Shown piece after piece: positions 1-8,639 of a stretch of 64,000 nucleotides of DNA (the first letter of the stretch is position 1; the number at the start of each line of letters is the position of its first letter). This DNA is from Acetivibrio mesophilus (lineage in GTDB: Bacteria; Bacillota; Clostridia; Acetivibrionales; Acetivibrionaceae), in contig NZ_RLII01000001.1 in the NCBI RefSeq assembly GCF_004102745.1, positions 1-64,000 of the forward strand, read 5' to 3'. The notes under the pieces are model-generated. The model did not search any database and was not told where the DNA came from. It worked only from the letters and a program-made list of their open reading frames with translations. A program made the translations under genes and the position numbers.

Positions 1-126
1 CAGGCAGGACTAGCAAGTATTTGCGGCTGAATGCTGAAGGAAGAAGAATATCGGAAAGCCGTATGCGGGAAAACCGCACGTACGGTTTGATGAGGGGGCG
101 GTGGCAATCCCACTGCTCTACTCTAT
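1..126 (+). mobile_element. 3' end of a group II intron (truncated by window edge)
   Basis: Bases 1-30 encode the last nine residues and stop (QAGLASICG) of a group II intron reverse transcriptase. They are followed by a domain V-like hairpin (GCCGTATGCGG, AAAA, CCGCACGTACGG) and a domain VI-like stem ending CTCTACTCTAT at 126. The stretch is almost base-for-base the same as the end of the complete intron at 27290-29191, so this is a second copy whose body lies left of the window. The 3' flanking bases differ between the two copies, as expected for independent insertions. Confidence 0.9.
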
Positions 127-210
127 CGCGGCTGTAAGCCTTTATTTTACTAGGTTTCCGGAAGTACATCCAAGTTGTCTACTCAACCTAAAGGTCCAAA
201 ATACGTACAT

Positions 211-324
211 GGGAACATATCGAGGGGGTATTTTTTGAGTGAAATTTAACTCAAAAATAGATAGGGTTGAGTTGACAGAATAGATAACGAGTATTTTTCA
301 TAGGGTTGAGGAGACAGGATGGAT
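211..324. repeat. IS-end-like dispersed repeat downstream of the intron
   Basis: The segment GGGAACATATC followed by two degenerate copies of ATAGGGTTGAGTTGACA (about 260-277 and 300-316) recurs downstream of the other intron copy at 29316-29406, with the same order and spacing. Terminal regions with several short internal repeats are typical of IS21-type ends, so this is probably the remnant of an insertion sequence. No coding capacity is seen between 127 and 644. Confidence 0.45.
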
Positions 325-471
325 GTAAAGTATATAAATATTTTTTCTCTTGTCTAGCATGTTTTATATGTTTTTAAAGCTTCAAATTACCAATATTAAA
401 TTTTAGTATTGACATATTAAAATTTAATTGATACACTACTATTAGTGGAAGGTTTTTACATATTGATAGAA

Positions 472-596
472 AGACCAGCTAATTAAAGTCAAGAGTTTTT
501 AAGAAAAAGCTTTATGAATTTTTGAAAACTCCTGACATAGAAAAAATGCATAACAACAAGACCACCTTTACGAAGTAGACATAAAATAGCTGGTCT
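472..596. repeat. Nested inverted repeats, possible small non-autonomous element
   Basis: AGACCAGCTA (472-481) is repeated inverted as TAGCTGGTCT (587-596). Inside it a second imperfect inverted pair, GTCAAGAGTTTT near 488 and AAAACTCCTGAC near 526, gives a nested stem. About 125 bases are enclosed and carry no ORF. It could be a MITE-like remnant or a structured RNA; nothing decides between these. Confidence 0.3.
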
Positions 597-644
597 AAAA
601 TGAAATACTGATCCTTGGAAACTAAACATCAAGTGCAAGTACTG

Positions 645-1934
645 CTAAGCTGCTATATGCTTTGCTGCTAACATCTGAGCATGTTCCTGAGGACTGCGTA
701 ACTGGTACGGTTTTCTGTCCCTTAGAACAGCAAAGATGTAAATGATGATCTTACGCATAACTGCTCCCAAAGCTACCTTCTTAGGTTTGCTCTGGCACTT
801 TTGCTTGTAGAATTCAAGTAATACAGGGTTGCAAGCCTCTTTATTCCGCTTAGTTCGGATATTGGCAAGAGCAGTTGTAAAAAGAACCCTGCGAAGTAGC
901 CTGGAACCTCTCTTGGACATTTTATTCCGTGTGCCGGTAAATTCTCCGGATTGCATCACAGAGGGGTCAATGCCAAAGTAAGCAACCAGTTTTCCCGGCT
1001 TAGAGAAAGCGGAAAAATCGCCGATTTCTGCTAGAATGGTGGCAGCAGTAAGAAGGCCAATACCTGGCAGGCTCTGCAAGAGTTCAAGCGTCAATGCCAG
1101 CATGGGCATATCCTTCGCCATATCTTCAGCAATCAGTAGACGAATGGACTTAAGGACTTTCTCCAGGCTTTCTTCCAAGGTTTTGATCATGGAGATATAT
1201 ACGCCCAGCATAATAACATTTGAGGCATTATGAATGCTCAGAGGTGCAAAATCTCTGGCCTTGGAGACCAGAAGCTCATACTTGGCAGTTGACCATTTGA
1301 GGCTTTTGCGGGATTTCTTCTGAATCAGTGAAATCAGCTTGTTCCTGTCAGCCTTAAGAATATGGGCAGGAGTAGGATACTCCTCCAGGACAGCCATAGC
1401 AGCCTTTGAAAATATATTGGAGAAGACATCCTTGAAGTTAAGCATGAGTTGGTCAACAATACCGGTAAGCCTGTTTTTGTAGGCGGTAAGCTCATCACTC
1501 AGTTTGTAGTACTGGCGACATAGGCTCCTTAGGCACTCAATATCCTCATTGGGGATGTTGGTTGACTTAAGTTCCTGAAATCTATAGAGTAGGGCAATTT
1601 TCCGGGCATCCACTTTATCATTTTTCACTTTTCTGATTCCAATATTTTTGATAGAATCAGTTTGGATGGGGTTTGTTACCGAAACCTCAAATCCAGCTTT
1701 ACAAAGTGAATGGAAAAGGATTTTGTGATAGTGCCCGGTGGATTCCATGACTATGAAAGGCCTTGAAGCAAAATCTTTTTCCGTTTTATTAAGCAATTCA
1801 ACGGCTCTTTCAACGTCGGTATTGGAATCATGGTGAATCTTCATGCGGGCAACCACTTCATTGGTAGGAGAAAGAATCGCCATTTCACTGAAGAACTTAC
1901 CCACATCAATTCCTGCAATGGGTCTGAAATTCAT
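645..1934 (-). CDS. IS110-family transposase (DEDD)
   Basis: The 429-residue protein has the family architecture: an N-terminal RuvC-like DEDD domain (GIDVGK near residue 9, the acidic residue in VMESTGHY near 63, and NDKVDARK near 105-112) and a C-terminal Transposase_20 domain with the helix-hairpin-helix-like LPGIG near residue 290 and the conserved serine region SKRGSRLLRR near 345. It catalyses RNA-guided excision and insertion of the element. The length is normal and the frame is intact. A good ribosome site (AAGGAGG on the minus strand) lies just upstream of the ATG. The element therefore looks potentially active. Confidence 0.95.
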   Translation of the reverse strand: MNFRPIAGIDVGKFFSEMAILSPTNEVVARMKIHHDSNTDVERAVELLNKTEKDFASRPFIVMESTGHYHKILFHSLCKAGFEVSVTNPIQTDSIKNIGIRKVKNDKVDARKIALLYRFQELKSTNIPNEDIECLRSLCRQYYKLSDELTAYKNRLTGIVDQLMLNFKDVFSNIFSKAAMAVLEEYPTPAHILKADRNKLISLIQKKSRKSLKWSTAKYELLVSKARDFAPLSIHNASNVIMLGVYISMIKTLEESLEKVLKSIRLLIAEDMAKDMPMLALTLELLQSLPGIGLLTAATILAEIGDFSAFSKPGKLVAYFGIDPSVMQSGEFTGTRNKMSKRGSRLLRRVLFTTALANIRTKRNKEACNPVLLEFYKQKCQSKPKKVALGAVMRKIIIYIFAVLRDRKPYQLRSPQEHAQMLAAKHIAA

Positions 1935-2229
1935 TAAAATGCCTCCTTTTTAAGATTAATGGACTTAAAAGCCTCCATTCCTTCCCATGTAAGCAAACAA
2001 CCTTGCATGTGACACGAGGAACCAGCCAAAGAGCTGGCCTCAACCAGCCAAATCATGTAGACTTACCGGAATGGATAAATACTCTTTCTTACGGGTAATC
2101 GGCCCGCTAAGGTCCGTCCCAGGAGGTGAAACACTCACCTTCCAAGTCCGGAAGATATTATACATGATTGTCAAGGTTCAGGCCAACAGTTGCTGGCAAA
2201 ATGGCTAAGATGTGAAGCCGGATGATGTG
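1935..2229 (-). ncRNA. Long non-coding end of IS110, candidate bridge RNA
   Basis: About 300 bases upstream of the transposase hold no ORF but contain short hairpin-capable segments (for example CCAGCC...GGCTGG near 2021-2045, and AGGTGA...TCACCT near 2131-2150). IS110-family elements are known to encode a structured guide (bridge) RNA in their longer non-coding end. Assignment here rests on position only; I did not derive the target- and donor-binding loops. Confidence 0.4.
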
Positions 2230-2350
2230 CTTGATGTTTAGAAAAGAATGAAGTTTGAAGTGTTATGTTAACAATGAATTTTAATGGGTCGAACAGTGGC
2301 TTCGGTCACTGATTTAATACAATATTAATTGTACAAGGAGGTATATACTT

Positions 2351-3772
2351 ATGAAAAAGATAGTATCACTTATGCTTATATTCTGTATGTTGATGTGCTC
2401 TTCAGGCATTATTAGTGCTGCAAAGAGCAATGTATCAATTCAGGGGTACAAAATCAACGCGGCTGATGTACAGGAAGTATTTTCATCTTGGGAGCTAACT
2501 GATAGCGTTCAGTCGGTTTCACTTGATATAGATGATTGCGATATTGCTGAAGACAATATAGTAATATCCGGAACAGTAAATGATCAAAATCAAAAAACTA
2601 CTGTTCTTTTTGAGGGGAAGATGTTTATTAGTGGATATAAACAAAATAAAAAGAAAGTTGAGAGTTATGTTGGTGCTTTAAGTGAGAATAATAGCAAATA
2701 TGAGGTACTATATTTTGAAATTAAAAATAGTACAAAAGAAGATGATGTATTGTTTTCAGAAAAGTTAAAAACAAAAAAGTGCTTTATTTTGTACTTAAGA
2801 GACAAGGAAGGTAATGTATTTGCATTTCAAGAAAAACTGAACAAACTTGGAATTAATGCTTCTGATTTGAAATGTACTGAAGTGGCTGAAGGTGTAAATG
2901 ACAAATACTGGTTTGTTAAAGCTTTAGAACCTGAAAAGAGCGAAATCCCTTTTGAACCTAGTATGTTTCCTGAACTGGATTCAGATACTGCAAACAAGTT
3001 AAAACAAGCTACTATATCTGAATCAAAGATGATTAATACATTAAGATCATCAAGTAATGGGTATTATAATGTGGCAACACCTGTCTTAAGGTATAGTTAT
3101 GATTATGGGTATGTAACTTACGAATTCATGGCTTTTACATATTTTGAAGGCTATATCAACGATGTTCCAAACACGGGAACCACGGAATGGACATCTAGTT
3201 TAAGAATTGTTCAAAGTGCACGTGAGAATGGAGTAATAAATAATGATCACAATGCACATTTTTTTAAACTTCAAGGTAGTAGTCAGTCAAATGGAAGAAT
3301 TCAGTGTACAGTTGCTGCTGGGGACAATACAAGAATGCAGTCCTTAAGACTTGGATATCAATTGTTACAAGGATCGAATCGAAATTACGGAGGTGCGGTT
3401 TGGAGCGTTTTAGGTATGGTAGCAGAAAGTAATCCTTATACCAGATATGCTTATCAAATTCTTAACATTGCTAGCAGCCTTTTTGGAGAACCAGAAGCAA
3501 AATTGATTCAGCAGGATGCAAATAGTTCGCTTGGACAAGACTGTGCGGTGATGAGGTATGAACTTTCAAATAGTAACACTTATTTATGCTGTAGTTCTAA
3601 TAGACTTGAGTTGTTCATTACCGTACTTACTGCAGATAATACTCAAATAAGGAACGAAAGTACGGTAGCAGCAGTTAATTGGAAATATGCTGTGAAATTT
3701 AGCGGGAATTCTTCTACTGTGACTGAGTATAATGTTCAATGTGCATATGTTCCTTATGATACCAACAGGTAG
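2351..3772 (+). CDS. Secreted protein of unknown function
   Basis: The 473-residue protein begins with a clear Sec signal peptide (MKK, then a hydrophobic stretch to about residue 20, cleavage probably after ISAA near 24). A strong AAGGAGG lies 9 bases before the ATG. The mature part is rich in Ser, Asn, Tyr and Thr, with a beta-rich look in the C-terminal 270 residues and paired cysteines. I do not recognise a family. There is no sortase motif, lipobox or membrane anchor, so it is probably released. It stands alone between an IS110 element and the next small membrane protein. Confidence 0.75.
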   Translation: MKKIVSLMLIFCMLMCSSGIISAAKSNVSIQGYKINAADVQEVFSSWELTDSVQSVSLDIDDCDIAEDNIVISGTVNDQNQKTTVLFEGKMFISGYKQNKKKVESYVGALSENNSKYEVLYFEIKNSTKEDDVLFSEKLKTKKCFILYLRDKEGNVFAFQEKLNKLGINASDLKCTEVAEGVNDKYWFVKALEPEKSEIPFEPSMFPELDSDTANKLKQATISESKMINTLRSSSNGYYNVATPVLRYSYDYGYVTYEFMAFTYFEGYINDVPNTGTTEWTSSLRIVQSARENGVINNDHNAHFFKLQGSSQSNGRIQCTVAAGDNTRMQSLRLGYQLLQGSNRNYGGAVWSVLGMVAESNPYTRYAYQILNIASSLFGEPEAKLIQQDANSSLGQDCAVMRYELSNSNTYLCCSSNRLELFITVLTADNTQIRNESTVAAVNWKYAVKFSGNSSTVTEYNVQCAYVPYDTNR

Positions 3773-3963
3773 TTGACCTAAAGATGAAGATTCGGGATTA
3801 ATTCATAAAAAAAGGTTAATAGCCTTGAGGAATCTTAAAAAATAATATATATTTGAATCAGAAAACTGTTGAATTTAAAGGCGGATAGAATATTACAACA
3901 AAATGGTATTCAATAATAATTGGAGAATGTACTGACGGCTGTAGTAGTAGAAAGGGGTGTAAT

Positions 3964-4602
3964 GTGAAAAACAAGGTGTTGTTTACATACAGAATCATTG
4001 TGATTGCTTGCTTGCTTGTATCTGTAGTATTTAATTGCGTTATGTGGTATAGGTATTCATATAATTACTCCAATCATAAACGTTATGCATATAATTTTAT
4101 TGGGAGCGATTATAAAAGTACGATGGGTGGACTGAAGTATATATCAAGAGACCTCCTAGAAAAAATAATTATTAATAAATCAATTACTTATAGGGAGGCT
4201 GATAATTTCTATATAACATTTGATGATCTAAATGGGGCATTTGAGGATTATTGTGCAGATTATGAATGGATGTATGGAAGTCTTGAATTTGTAGAAATAT
4301 ACAAAGAGCCAAATTTTCAGATGTCGAATTTAAGTCTAGGAACGCTTCCTATAGCAGGTTTTTTTCTCGAAGTGAAAACGCTGATGGGGGAAAAAGAAGA
4401 ACTATCCTTAAGTGCTGAACAAATAGAAAAATTAAAAATAATTCTTGATGCTACAGATAAATTGATAGAAATTTACGATAAACACTACGTGTCTTTCGAA
4501 GAACCTTTGGAAGATATATTAGATTCGCATTTTCATCATATTAAAGAATTAAGAGAGTATTTTGGCGGAAGTGAAAATAATCTTTATAAATTGTATGAAT
4601 AA
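3964..4602 (+). CDS. Membrane-anchored protein of unknown function
   Basis: The 212-residue protein has one N-terminal transmembrane segment (about residues 10-29, ending at MWYRY) and a charged, mostly helical remainder. It starts with GTG behind GAAAGGGG. The C-terminal part is acidic with a possible coiled coil at residues 140-175. No domain is recognised. The gene is 190 bases downstream of the secreted protein and reads in the same direction, so they could be co-expressed; a functional link is only a guess. Confidence 0.65.
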   Translation: MKNKVLFTYRIIVIACLLVSVVFNCVMWYRYSYNYSNHKRYAYNFIGSDYKSTMGGLKYISRDLLEKIIINKSITYREADNFYITFDDLNGAFEDYCADYEWMYGSLEFVEIYKEPNFQMSNLSLGTLPIAGFFLEVKTLMGEKEELSLSAEQIEKLKIILDATDKLIEIYDKHYVSFEEPLEDILDSHFHHIKELREYFGGSENNLYKLYE

Positions 4603-4825
4603 TTGCTGTCGACTATAGAAAATCAATAGAGAAAAAAATTCTTCTATTTGTATAGCGGAATAAATGGTGCGAGTGATTTAAAAATTCAGTCCATTAGATA
4701 AAGACTGATGTATCATTGCTATTTAGATAAGTATTTGATGATATGACAAATCCTATGTATAGAAAGATTAAATGTCTCCTTCTTGGCAAGAATTATAAAT
4801 AACAAAAGCCAAGGAGGAGATATTT

Positions 4826-5646
4826 ATGTCAACGCTATCAAAAGAGCAGGTAAAGCAATTAGTCCAGGGGAATAATTTCCAGAGTGTGAAAGATATTAAT
4901 TCGTATCTGAAAGATATTTTTAAAGATATTATTCAGGAGCTGCTTGAAGCAGAACTTGAAACTAAATTGGGGTATGCAAAAGATGATATCGAGGGCAAGA
5001 ATACGGACAATAGTCGGAATGGTTATACACCAAAAACAATAAAGAGCGAGTTTGGGGAAGTTGATATTCAAGTGCCCAGAGATCGGAAAGGAGAATTTCG
5101 ACCTAAAATTGCTCCAAAATACAAGCGTAATGTTGCTGGTATTATAGAAAGGTTATAGCTTTATAGGCTAGGGGGATGTCTACAAGAGATACAAGTGAAC
5201 AAATTGAAGAACTTTATGGGTTCAGTATTTCAGATGAGATGGTCAGTAGGATTACTGATAGAATTGCTCCGGAAATCAAAGAGTCGCAATAAAGACCATT
5301 AGAACCAGTACACTCATTTGTTTTTATGAACGCAATTCGCTATATAAAAGATAAATGGGGGAAAGAATACCCACTTGCAATACGCAGCTAGGAAAACAAC
5401 TGGAATGTTATAGGCCCCTTTTTCAAATTTCCAGAGGAAGTACGAAAAATATCTACACTACTTATGCCGAAAAAATAATTATGCGGATATCGTGATAGCG
5501 CTACAAACACCATTGAAGGACTGAATCGCCAGTTTCGTGAGGTTACAAAACTAAAAACAATGTTTCCAACTGACAGCTCATTGAAAAAGATGTTGTATTT
5601 GGCTTGTATGAATGTGGTGGAAAAAGGTTGGGATATACCATTCTAA
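4826..5646 (+). pseudogene. Degenerate IS256-family (Mutator) transposase
   Basis: An intact N-terminal piece of 110 residues (4826-5158) has the IS256 hallmarks ELLEAELETKLGY and DIQVPRDRKGEF. The frame then breaks. Further family blocks follow in other frames: MSTRDTSEQIEELYGFSIS near 5176-5232, and the C-terminal TIEGLNRQFREVTK block near 5512-5550, ending KMLYLACMNV near 5588-5617. The central catalytic DDE part is largely deleted and several stops are present. It cannot make a functional transposase. Confidence 0.9.
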
Positions 5647-5744
5647 ACAATTATTGCCAAATTTATGCACAAAACTTAACAAGAACGGCAATAATATATA
5701 ATGAAAAGGTGATTCGGAGGTATATTCTGTAACCTTGAAATTAC

Positions 5745-6044
5745 TTGCTTAAGAAGGATTGCATAAAATCCGATACACAGAATTATTTATACTCCCAATT
5801 AAAACAACACTTAGCAATGCACTTGATTATATTAACTGATAATCAGATTTTAATATCGGGGTATAATGTTGACCCTTTTACAGCTTCAATAGAATTTGAA
5901 ATGACTGCAGCTTTAGCAAGAGAAGTAAAAGGTAATTATACTAAAATTGGTGGTTCTAATAATTTGGCTTATCAACTTATACAAAGTTTTTCGCCAGAGA
6001 TTATTTCGCTTCTTACAATAGATAGGTATTTGCTTTTTTCATAA
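5745..6044 (+). CDS. Short hypothetical protein or gene fragment
   Basis: This is an open frame of 99 residues starting at TTG, without a convincing ribosome site. The protein has a mixed hydrophobic composition and no recognised family. It lies between an eroded IS256 copy and an IS21 element, so it may be the tail of a gene destroyed by insertions. The flanking stretches 5647-5744 and 6045-6218 show nothing else. Confidence 0.3.
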   Translation: MLKKDCIKSDTQNYLYSQLKQHLAMHLIILTDNQILISGYNVDPFTASIEFEMTAALAREVKGNYTKIGGSNNLAYQLIQSFSPEIISLLTIDRYLLFS

Positions 6045-6283
6045 TATCATATTAAATTCTGTTTTTCACTACTAAAATCAAAAATCATCCAAAACAATAT
6101 ACATTTGCTTCATTTTTAAATAATAATCCCAAAATAATATTATCTTTAAGTCTTGAACCTCCTGCACAAAACAAAAAATAGCACTACAAACTTAAGGTTA
6201 TAAGAATTTATTCTTTAATGTAAATGTCAATAAAAATTTAGGTCAGTTACCGGAGTAAAATCAGGCCACCAATTCATAAAAAA

Positions 6284-7042
6284 TTAACTAATATCTGTCT
6301 GTTTCGAAAGAGCCTGCTTAAACCTGTAGCTTTCCCCATTAATGTTCAGTATGTGTGCATTATGGGTCAATCGGTCAAGCAAGGCAGCTGTCATTTGTTC
6401 ATCGCCTAACACCTCCGTCCATTTTGGAAATTCTAAGTTCGTTGTTATAATCAGGCTACCTCTCTCATATCGGGAAGAACAAAACTGAAAGAGCAATTCT
6501 GCCCCGACTTTACTGAAAGGTACATAGCCTAATTCATCTAAAATCACTAAATGCGGTGCCAGCCATTGTTTTTCAAGTTTATTGAGACGATATTCCTGCT
6601 GAGCTGCAAGCAGTTCATTAATTAAACCGGCTGCAGTGTAGAACTTTACCTTCATGCCCTGTCGGCATGCCTCATAACCAAGAGCAATTGCAATATGGGT
6701 TTTACCAACTCCAGAGTTGCCTATCAACAGGACATTTTCTTTTTTTCGGATATATTCTCCCTGCATAAGTTTAAGTACCTTTGGTTTATTAAGGGATGGT
6801 ATAGCAAGAAAGTCAAAGCTCTCAAGGGTTTTGATTACCGGAAAGCTCGCTTGTCGTATTCCTCTCTGGATCCGATTGTTTTCCCGTTGGTGTACTTCCT
6901 GCTCTAGTACACATAACAGGTATTCTTCATAATCCAGATTATTGTCCGCTGCTTCTCTTGCTAAGGATTCATAAGTTTTTGCAACCTGAGGCATTTTCAG
7001 CTTTTTCAAATAAGCTTCGATTAGCATTTTGTTAACCGGCAT
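6284..7042 (-). CDS. istB: IS21-family helper ATPase IstB
   Basis: This AAA+ ATPase of 252 residues loads the IS21 transposase on target DNA. Walker A is GNSGVGKTH (near residue 108), Walker B is LVILDELGYVPF (near 168), and the C terminus has the sensor region ITTNLEFPKW. Length is normal for the family. Its ATG overlaps the stop of istA by one base (TAATG), which implies translational coupling. The gene appears intact. Confidence 0.95.
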   Translation of the reverse strand: MPVNKMLIEAYLKKLKMPQVAKTYESLAREAADNNLDYEEYLLCVLEQEVHQRENNRIQRGIRQASFPVIKTLESFDFLAIPSLNKPKVLKLMQGEYIRKKENVLLIGNSGVGKTHIAIALGYEACRQGMKVKFYTAAGLINELLAAQQEYRLNKLEKQWLAPHLVILDELGYVPFSKVGAELLFQFCSSRYERGSLIITTNLEFPKWTEVLGDEQMTAALLDRLTHNAHILNINGESYRFKQALSKQTDIS

Positions 7043-8568
7043 TATTGTCCACCTCCTGACATGAGAACTCTATATTTGCTAAGGTCAGGGGGTATTACGA
7101 CTACATCCGGGATATTCTGAAGCTTGTCTTTTCTGATAGGATTTATCTTAGGCCTATTTGAAACCATTAGCTGCCCCAATATGTTCAATACACCGTCATA
7201 ACCATATACATTGTATGCCATAGCAGTTTCAACGGCTTCTGTCACTAACGCAGGAGGATAATCCCTGTGCAGCATAAGTATTCTTACAAATTCTCGGTTA
7301 CCTTTTGGACTTCTGGCATTTAAGTTCCGGCGGTACTGTTCATAAATAGGTGCCATAGTTTGGGGCTTGTATACTTTTGTGTTGCCTAATGCACGGGATT
7401 TTTGCAGTAGTAGTTCCAGATAGTGATCCAGTGTTATATGCTCCTGATTCCGGCCATATATCCTGGGATGGCTCGCAATTATTGCTCCTTTGTATAGTAT
7501 TTTTACTTCATTTGCTGTTGCTCTAACAGTAACTTTCTCTCCCACATATATCGTGGGAACAGAGTATCGGTTTGTTTCAAACTGCACCATAGAATAGCGA
7601 TTTACCTTTGCCTCTTTATACCTTGCACCATCAAACCTTACCGATGGCAATGGCCTCAATGCAGCCCGTTCAGCTTCCCATTTTGGATTCTTTTCCAAAA
7701 GTTTAACACATTCTTTATGCAGATATTCGTTCAATTCCTCAAAGGAATCAACCTCAGGGTAGGGAACGAAAAACCTTCGGACAGCCTCTCTACCTGCATT
7801 TTCTACGCCACCTTTATCACTCCCTTTTGCTGGTCGGCAAAAAGTGGATTCATATAGGTAATGGGTACGTAAGGAGATGAACTGCTCCTGCTCTTCTCTT
7901 TTACTGCCTTTAAGTATTTTCTTTACTGCTGTCTTCAAATTATCATATGCTATTTTGTATGGTACACCGTTCATAAACTCAAAACATTTGATGTGCCCAT
8001 CAAAGAAAGCTTCTTGTTTTTCAAAAGGATATGCCCTTACATAAAAACCGCCCGAACCTCTAAGCTTCATTACAAAAATATGTGCCTTAGTCTCCTTGCC
8101 TTTAAGATAAAAATATGCTTCTGTCCAATCTACTTCTGCATAAGTTCCTAATTCGAATTCCAGTGGTAGAAAAGCCTCTTTTGGTTTTCTATATTCCTTC
8201 CTAAGATAGTCCATTACAGTATTATATCCACCTGTAAAGCCTTCTGATTTTAGTATTTCAAATATTTTTGTTCCTGTGTGACGTTGCTTGCGATGTCTGG
8301 TTTTATCCTCTTCTATTATCTGTTTAATTAAAGGAATGTATGGACCTAATACAGGATGTTTACGTTCTTTAGTTAACTTATATTTTGGTGGTTTTGGTTC
8401 TTCCATAGAAACGTATTTCGAGATTGTATCTCTATGTATTCCAGTTCTTCGACTTATTTCTCTTATACTTAGGTCTTCCATAAAGTACATTTTTCTGATA
8501 TCCTCTAACTGTGCCATCTTAATCATATCCTTTCCTCCTGTACGATAATGCTTTGTCAACATAATCAT
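7042..8568 (-). CDS. istA: IS21-family transposase IstA
   Basis: The 508-residue protein has an N-terminal helix-turn-helix (SIREISRRTGIHRDTISKYV, near residues 34-53), a linker, then an rve/RNase H-like integrase core. The first catalytic Asp is in AEVDWTEAY near 150, the second in YDNLKTAV near 209, and the Glu in GGVENAGREAVRR near 257. A C-terminal beta domain follows. The ATG used gives MIMLTKHYRTGG, but the start may be the ATG 42 bases further in (MIKMAQLEDIRK), which has the GGAGG of the family upstream. The gene looks functional. Confidence 0.95.
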   Translation of the reverse strand: MIMLTKHYRTGGKDMIKMAQLEDIRKMYFMEDLSIREISRRTGIHRDTISKYVSMEEPKPPKYKLTKERKHPVLGPYIPLIKQIIEEDKTRHRKQRHTGTKIFEILKSEGFTGGYNTVMDYLRKEYRKPKEAFLPLEFELGTYAEVDWTEAYFYLKGKETKAHIFVMKLRGSGGFYVRAYPFEKQEAFFDGHIKCFEFMNGVPYKIAYDNLKTAVKKILKGSKREEQEQFISLRTHYLYESTFCRPAKGSDKGGVENAGREAVRRFFVPYPEVDSFEELNEYLHKECVKLLEKNPKWEAERAALRPLPSVRFDGARYKEAKVNRYSMVQFETNRYSVPTIYVGEKVTVRATANEVKILYKGAIIASHPRIYGRNQEHITLDHYLELLLQKSRALGNTKVYKPQTMAPIYEQYRRNLNARSPKGNREFVRILMLHRDYPPALVTEAVETAMAYNVYGYDGVLNILGQLMVSNRPKINPIRKDKLQNIPDVVVIPPDLSKYRVLMSGGGQ

Positions 8569-8639
8569 ACAGGAAAATTTGATTAAGGTGGCCTATTTTT
8601 TTACCGGTATGTGGTACAATTTTAGGGTTCTTTCCAATG

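Larger units (their letters stand above)
622..2241 (-). mobile_element. IS110-family insertion sequence
   Basis: One intact transposase gene lies between inverted copies of CTAAACATCAAG (622-633) and CTTGATGTTTAG (2230-2241). The 3' side of the gene is only about 10-20 bases from its repeat, whereas about 300 non-coding bases separate the transposase start from the other. That asymmetric layout with one long non-coding end is characteristic of the IS110 family. Exact ends cannot be fixed because these elements usually lack terminal inverted repeats and target duplications; the repeats here may be subterminal. Confidence 0.7.

Noticed and set aside
1036-1233. Plus-strand open frame opposite the IS110 transposase
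   Set aside because: It lies wholly inside the well-supported transposase gene on the other strand and has no ribosome site; the same holds for many short frames opposite istA, ISL3, GH3, UvrA and phage genes.
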